Shown: in pieces, positions 60,339-64,000 of the stretch
How positions within the stretch are numbered: position 1 is the stretch's first letter
Layout: each line of letters begins with the position of its first letter
Origin: an uncultured Acidobacteriia bacterium
GTDB taxonomy: Bacteria > Acidobacteriota > Terriglobia > Bryobacterales > Bryobacteraceae
Length of the DNA: 64,000 nt
Direction of reading: 5' to 3'
Assembly: GCA_903929755.1 (NCBI GenBank)
Contig: CAIYVZ010000022.1
Span: 1-64,000 of the forward strand
Notes under the pieces: generated by a model
Told to the model about the DNA's origin: nothing
Database searches by the model: none
Seen by the model: only the letters and a program-made list of their open reading frames with translations
Made by a program: the position numbers and the translations under genes

Positions 60339-62896
60339 TCGTCTCTCAAAATTTCCAGCGGTTTCTGGCCCAGCGTGCGGTAACTGGCGGCCCAGCCGGT
60401 GCCGATTGCCAGCAGCGCTGTTCCGCCCACGGAAACCGCCATCGGCATCCAGTCAGCTGAGCCCTCAGCCCGCAGCAGTTTATTCAGGACCAGCCAGGCA
60501 AATCCGCCCGCCAGAATCCCGCCCATCAGCCCTGCGACTGTACCAATTACCAGAAACTCTACTGAGAAGATACGTGCGATCCTCGCCCGGGTGGCACCCA
60601 GCGTCTTGAGGATGATCACCTCACGGATGCGCCGGAACCGGGTGCCAGCCACGCTGGAGGCCAGAATCACAGCCCCGGCCAGGATGGAGAAGAATGAGAT
60701 GAAACGGACCACAACCGAGATCTGGTCCACGATCCCCTGAATCGTGTCGAGAACCTCGGCCATGTTGACGACTGTGACCGTGGGGAACTGTTCATAGAGC
60801 GCCTTCTGCAGGGCTGGTACTGCGGCAACTTTCGCCCGGACACCGCCGTAGTAAATGGCGGGCAAGCCATCCAGAGCACCCGGCGTGAAGAAGAATTCAA
60901 CTCTGGCCGTGAGTCGCACGGACTCGCTCTTATGCAGGGCCACTACGCGGGACGTGATGGTCCGCAGCGGGGTGTTCCAGACGATGACCGAGCCCACTTT
61001 GATATTCAGGACTTTGCCGACCGATTCCGAGACGGAGATGAGGGGTTCGGTGGGGTGCGTACCGGCTGGCCACCATTCGCCTGCCAGCACGGCAGTGAAC
61101 CGTGGCTTTTCGGGTGCCGTGGAAACGGTTACGGTGCGGGAGAAGCGTCGTGCCATGCCCTGCAGCTTTTCCCGCTGTAATACGACTCCGTCAATGGACT
61201 GGATCTGCGCGGACACGGCTGCCAGCATTTCCGGCGTGCCTTCAATGCCGGTTTGCTTCGTCAGCATGCTGTAGACATCATCCTTATTGGCTGCCGTAAT
61301 GTCGAGGAGGTAGACGTTCGGCATCCCCGGCGGGGCAGTTTGCACGATATCTTTCAGCAGGCCGCGCTGCACGATCCAAACCGTGACGGTAAACATGACG
61401 CCGACGCCGAGCGCCATTACTGCGGCGCCCGCATGGTTGCCCGGGCGGTAAAGATTCGCAATACCCTGGCGAATAACCGGACCGGCGGCGCGTGGAAGGT
61501 TGCGGCTGACAAGGCGCAGACCCCGCAGCAGCAGCCAGGCGACTCCGGCAAGGGCGAGCATGGCAACTGCAATGCCAAAGGCAAAGTAACGACCGGTTTG
61601 CGCGTTGTCACTGAGCCAGGCTGCCAACAGGCCGACGAACACCAGGATCAGAACGGCGGCAATGCCGGGAGCTGTCGCCTTCTGGAGTCGCTGTTTGATC
61701 GTGAGCGCCGGGCCTGCCATTTCGCGGCGGAAAATGACGGCGGGCCTGATATCGCGAATGCCGACCAGGGGCGGAATAGTGAACAGCAGTACGGTGAGAA
61801 CGCCGACCATCAGCCCCTGAAGCGCGGACAGGGGATCAAAGCGCGGCACCGAAGTCAGATGGAAGTATTTCTCCAGGAAGACCGGGAAAACCAACTGGAC
61901 CAGGCTGCCGACTGCAATGCCGATGGCGCTCCCCGCCAGCCCCAGGCCCAGCGTTTGTATGATGTAGATCCGCAGAATCTGTGACGACTTGGCCCCCAGG
62001 CACTTCATCACCGCGATGGAGTCCATTTTTTGCTGGAGGTGCGCCTGGATCGCGGTCGCTACCCCAAGGGCTCCGATTACGAGGGCTACCAGGCTGACCA
62101 GTGAGAGAAACGTTGTCGATTGCCGTAGTCCCTGCTCAATCAGAGGGTGGGCTTCGCTGTAATCGGCGATCATGGCCTCTTTGAAGACGCCCTTTAATTC
62201 GTTGCGGACCTGGAGGATCGGGATGGTGGCGGGGACTTTGAAAAGGAAGCGCTCCGCGGCTCTGCTACCAGGCACGATGAGGCCGGTTCGCTCCAGCCCG
62301 GCGCGGGAGATCATCACGCGCGGCCCCACGTTCAGGCTTCCGGTCATGCGGTCCGGTTCGTTGGTAATCTCGGCGGCGATCCGGAACGGCTGGCCACCGA
62401 TCCGCACGGTATCGCCAAGTTTCGCGTTCATGCGGAGCAGAACACCATCGGCGACGACCACGGCATCGGGCTGGAGGGCGGTCTTCAGCGTTTGAGGCGG
62501 ATTCAGTCTCACTTCGCCGTAGAACGGGTAAACCTCTGGATCTACGGCCTTTACCGAGATCAACATGGGAATGCTCTCGCCCGTTGGGGCGGCCATCGTC
62601 AGGGTTTCGGTGATCTGTGTCCGTCGAATGCCACGGCCAGCCAGGCGGTCCATGGTCTGTGTCTGGGGCGGGGAAGGGAGCTGGAAAGTCCGGACGGTCA
62701 GGTCGGCGGCCATGAAACCGCGAGCGTCGCGGGTGAGGAGGGTGTGGAAGGCGCGGGAGAAGCCGCGGACACCTGTGAGCGCTCCAACACCGGCGGCCAC
62801 TGCGAGGATCACAAAGATGAATCTTCCCGAAGACGCGCGGGTTTCGCGCCAGGCGATGCGCGCTGCGGTCTTTGTGGGGCTTGGTTTTCGGGTCAT
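60335..62896 (-). CDS. ABC transporter permease, FtsX-like (YbbP type)
   Basis: 853 residues with about ten membrane segments in an FtsX arrangement: one segment near the start followed by a large periplasmic domain, a middle group including LVALVIGALGVATAIQAHLQQKMDSI, and a C-terminal group ending in LLAIGTGWAASYRTLG. The family exports or releases lipids, lipoproteins or peptides. Start overlaps the ATPase stop by ATGA. Confidence 0.9.
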   Translation of the reverse strand: MTRKPSPTKTAARIAWRETRASSGRFIFVILAVAAGVGALTGVRGFSRAFHTLLTRDARGFMAADLTVRTFQLPSPPQTQTMDRLAGRGIRRTQITETLTMAAPTGESIPMLISVKAVDPEVYPFYGEVRLNPPQTLKTALQPDAVVVADGVLLRMNAKLGDTVRIGGQPFRIAAEITNEPDRMTGSLNVGPRVMISRAGLERTGLIVPGSRAAERFLFKVPATIPILQVRNELKGVFKEAMIADYSEAHPLIEQGLRQSTTFLSLVSLVALVIGALGVATAIQAHLQQKMDSIAVMKCLGAKSSQILRIYIIQTLGLGLAGSAIGIAVGSLVQLVFPVFLEKYFHLTSVPRFDPLSALQGLMVGVLTVLLFTIPPLVGIRDIRPAVIFRREMAGPALTIKQRLQKATAPGIAAVLILVFVGLLAAWLSDNAQTGRYFAFGIAVAMLALAGVAWLLLRGLRLVSRNLPRAAGPVIRQGIANLYRPGNHAGAAVMALGVGVMFTVTVWIVQRGLLKDIVQTAPPGMPNVYLLDITAANKDDVYSMLTKQTGIEGTPEMLAAVSAQIQSIDGVVLQREKLQGMARRFSRTVTVSTAPEKPRFTAVLAGEWWPAGTHPTEPLISVSESVGKVLNIKVGSVIVWNTPLRTITSRVVALHKSESVRLTARVEFFFTPGALDGLPAIYYGGVRAKVAAVPALQKALYEQFPTVTVVNMAEVLDTIQGIVDQISVVVRFISFFSILAGAVILASSVAGTRFRRIREVIILKTLGATRARIARIFSVEFLVIGTVAGLMGGILAGGFAWLVLNKLLRAEGSADWMPMAVSVGGTALLAIGTGWAASYRTLGQKPLEILRDE

Positions 62897-63585
62897 GCAG
62901 CCTTCATGACGTCAGAAGCGATCATGCCGTCCCGGAGCGTGATCACCCGGTCGGCATGCCCCGCCAGAGCAGGGTCGTGGGTCACCATGACGAGTGTTGC
63001 GCCCTCCATCCGGTTCAGTTCGAGGAGCAGTTCCAAAACCTGTTGGCCTGTACGGCCATCCAGATTGCCTGTGGGTTCATCCGCCAGCAGGATGGGTGGC
63101 TTGGTGATGAAGGCTCGGGCCAGGGCCACGCGCTGCTGTTCCCCGCCTGAAAGCTGGACGGGATAGTGGTCCATGCGGTCGCCCAGGCCTACGCGGGTCA
63201 GTAGTTCGCGGGCGCGCCCTTCTGTCTCGGGGCCTGTCCCTGCCAACTCGGCAGGCAACAGCACATTTTCTTCCGCGGTAAGTGTCGGAATAAGTTGGAA
63301 AGACTGAAATACGAACCCAATTTTCCGGCCCCGAACTTCCGCCATTTGGTCTTCAGTCAGGCCGGTGATGTCCACGCCATCCAGCAGAATCTGGCCGGAA
63401 GTTGCGTTGTCGAGACCAGCCAAGAGCCCCAGCAAGGTGCTCTTGCCGCTGCCGGAAGGGCCCATGATGGCGGCGAACTGCCCTTTGGGGATAGCGATAT
63501 TCACCCCCCGCAGGATCTCCACGGCGTGAGTGGGGGTGGCGATGGTGCGGGTCAATTGAATGACTTCGATGATCGGGCGCGAAAT
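62893..63585 (-). CDS. ABC transporter ATP-binding protein (YbbA/LolD type)
   Basis: Walker A GPSGSGKST, Q-loop, signature LSGGEQQR and Walker B ILLADEP are all present. A TTG at 63555 gives 220 residues but lacks the first beta strand; the same frame continues upstream as IIEVIQLTRTI, which is the expected N terminus. An ATT at 63583-63585 has GGAG seven bases upstream, ideal spacing for a ribosome-binding site. I use ATT as the start (230 residues); a TTG start at 63555 is the conservative alternative. Partner is the overlapping FtsX-type permease. Confidence 0.85.
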   Translation of the reverse strand: MSRPIIEVIQLTRTIATPTHAVEILRGVNIAIPKGQFAAIMGPSGSGKSTLLGLLAGLDNATSGQILLDGVDITGLTEDQMAEVRGRKIGFVFQSFQLIPTLTAEENVLLPAELAGTGPETEGRARELLTRVGLGDRMDHYPVQLSGGEQQRVALARAFITKPPILLADEPTGNLDGRTGQQVLELLLELNRMEGATLVMVTHDPALAGHADRVITLRDGMIASDVMKAA

Positions 63586-63615
63586 GGGCGGGCTCCTCTA
63601 ATACGTGGGTCTGTC

Positions 63616-64000
63616 ATGATTATGGCAGTGTCCCAAAGTCTGTCCTTATCCAGGTTGATGCTTACTGCCCTTGCGGCGGTGTCTTTCGTTGGTTGCGGCA
63701 GCCGGAACGAGGCTCCAAAGCCGGCTCCGGTAGCGGTTCAGGCTCCCGCGCCGTTGTCGATTATCGACAATCGCCCCGTCATCGTCTGCTTTGGAGACAG
63801 CCTGTCCGCAGGGTTCGGGCTGGAGCCAGGTAAGAGCTATCCCGATGTTTTACAACAGCTTATCGACGCTTCAGGGTTTAAGTATCACGTTGTTAATCTT
63901 GGGGTTAGTGGCGATACTACAACTGACGGAGTGGAGCGCCTGCCAAGCGTATTAGCGGCAAGACCGGCGATTGTGGTCCTCGAATTTGGCGGGAACGATG
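63616..64000 (+). CDS. GDSL-type lipoprotein esterase, tesA-like (truncated by window edge)
   Basis: Open from the ATG at 63616 to the right edge (128 residues seen). A lipobox FVGC follows a hydrophobic signal, so it is a lipoprotein. Block I GDSLSAGFGLEPGKSYP and block III GGND are GDSL/SGNH esterase marks (TesA/arylesterase family). The ABC genes are divergent, 30 bp away if they start at 63585. This tesA-ybbA-ybbP neighbourhood is the same as in E. coli, which supports the call. Confidence 0.88.
   Translation, partial: MIMAVSQSLSLSRLMLTALAAVSFVGCGSRNEAPKPAPVAVQAPAPLSIIDNRPVIVCFGDSLSAGFGLEPGKSYPDVLQQLIDASGFKYHVVNLGVSGDTTTDGVERLPSVLAARPAIVVLEFGGND

Overview
The window looks like a chromosomal segment of an acidobacterium of the Solibacter/Bryobacter type (order Bryobacterales), inferred from protein families only. 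The clues are a long secreted protein with the TIGR03437 (Solibacter) Ig-like domain, secreted carboxypeptidase-regulatory and LamG proteins, a DUF1501/PSD1 pair (DUF1549 plus DUF1553), an acido-type PQQ dehydrogenase and a GC-rich base composition. No rRNA, insertion sequence or CRISPR array was seen.

Layout. (1) 1-3268: the downstream end of a BREX phage-defence operon, probably type 3: PglZ, then BrxA, then an unnamed protein with a faint uracil-DNA-glycosylase look. It ends against the 3' side of a tRNA-Gln gene, a usual genomic-island boundary. (2) 3586-5057: tRNA-Gln(UUG), selenocysteine tRNA(UCA) and a membrane-anchored J-domain protein. (3) 5078-10770, minus strand: lipid kinase, secreted carboxypeptidase-regulatory protein and error-prone polymerase DnaE2. 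(4) 10816-14498: ligA overlapping a DUF885 peptidase. (5) 14981-32732: tRNA-Tyr, tRNA-Thr, tuf and an almost textbook S10-spc-alpha superoperon (rpsJ to rplQ with secY, adk, map, infA, rpmJ and rpoA). Hairpin terminators lie before tuf, after rpsK, after rpsD and after rplQ. (6) 32888-34701: motA-motB, with no other flagellar genes in view. (7) 34749-35993: a glucarate dehydratase-like enolase-superfamily enzyme.

(8) 36252-44441 is the most distinctive region: two divergent, fully overlapping five-gene operons around a B12-binding MerR regulator of the CarH/LitR photoreceptor type. The minus arm is desaturase, FAD oxidoreductase, DUF1365, cyclopropane-fatty-acid-synthase-like enzyme and SRPBCC protein. 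The plus arm is the regulator, two small membrane proteins, a DUF1295 membrane reductase-like protein and a second CFA-family methyltransferase. A perfect 15-bp palindrome lies exactly between two outward-facing TTGACA boxes in the 101-bp intergenic region. I infer a light- and B12-controlled system for modifying membrane acyl chains.

(9) 44447-63555: a decayed cyclase-family pseudogene, a DsrE-like protein, the DUF1501/PSD1 pair, a rhodanese, a LamG protein with a 24-nt tandem repeat, an M16 peptidase, a PQQ dehydrogenase with its dihaem cytochrome c, the TIGR03437 protein, and an ABC exporter (ATPase, FtsX-like permease, small secreted repeat protein). (10) 63616 to the right edge: a truncated GDSL lipoprotein esterase (tesA type) divergent from the ABC genes, as in the tesA-ybbA-ybbP arrangement of E. 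coli.
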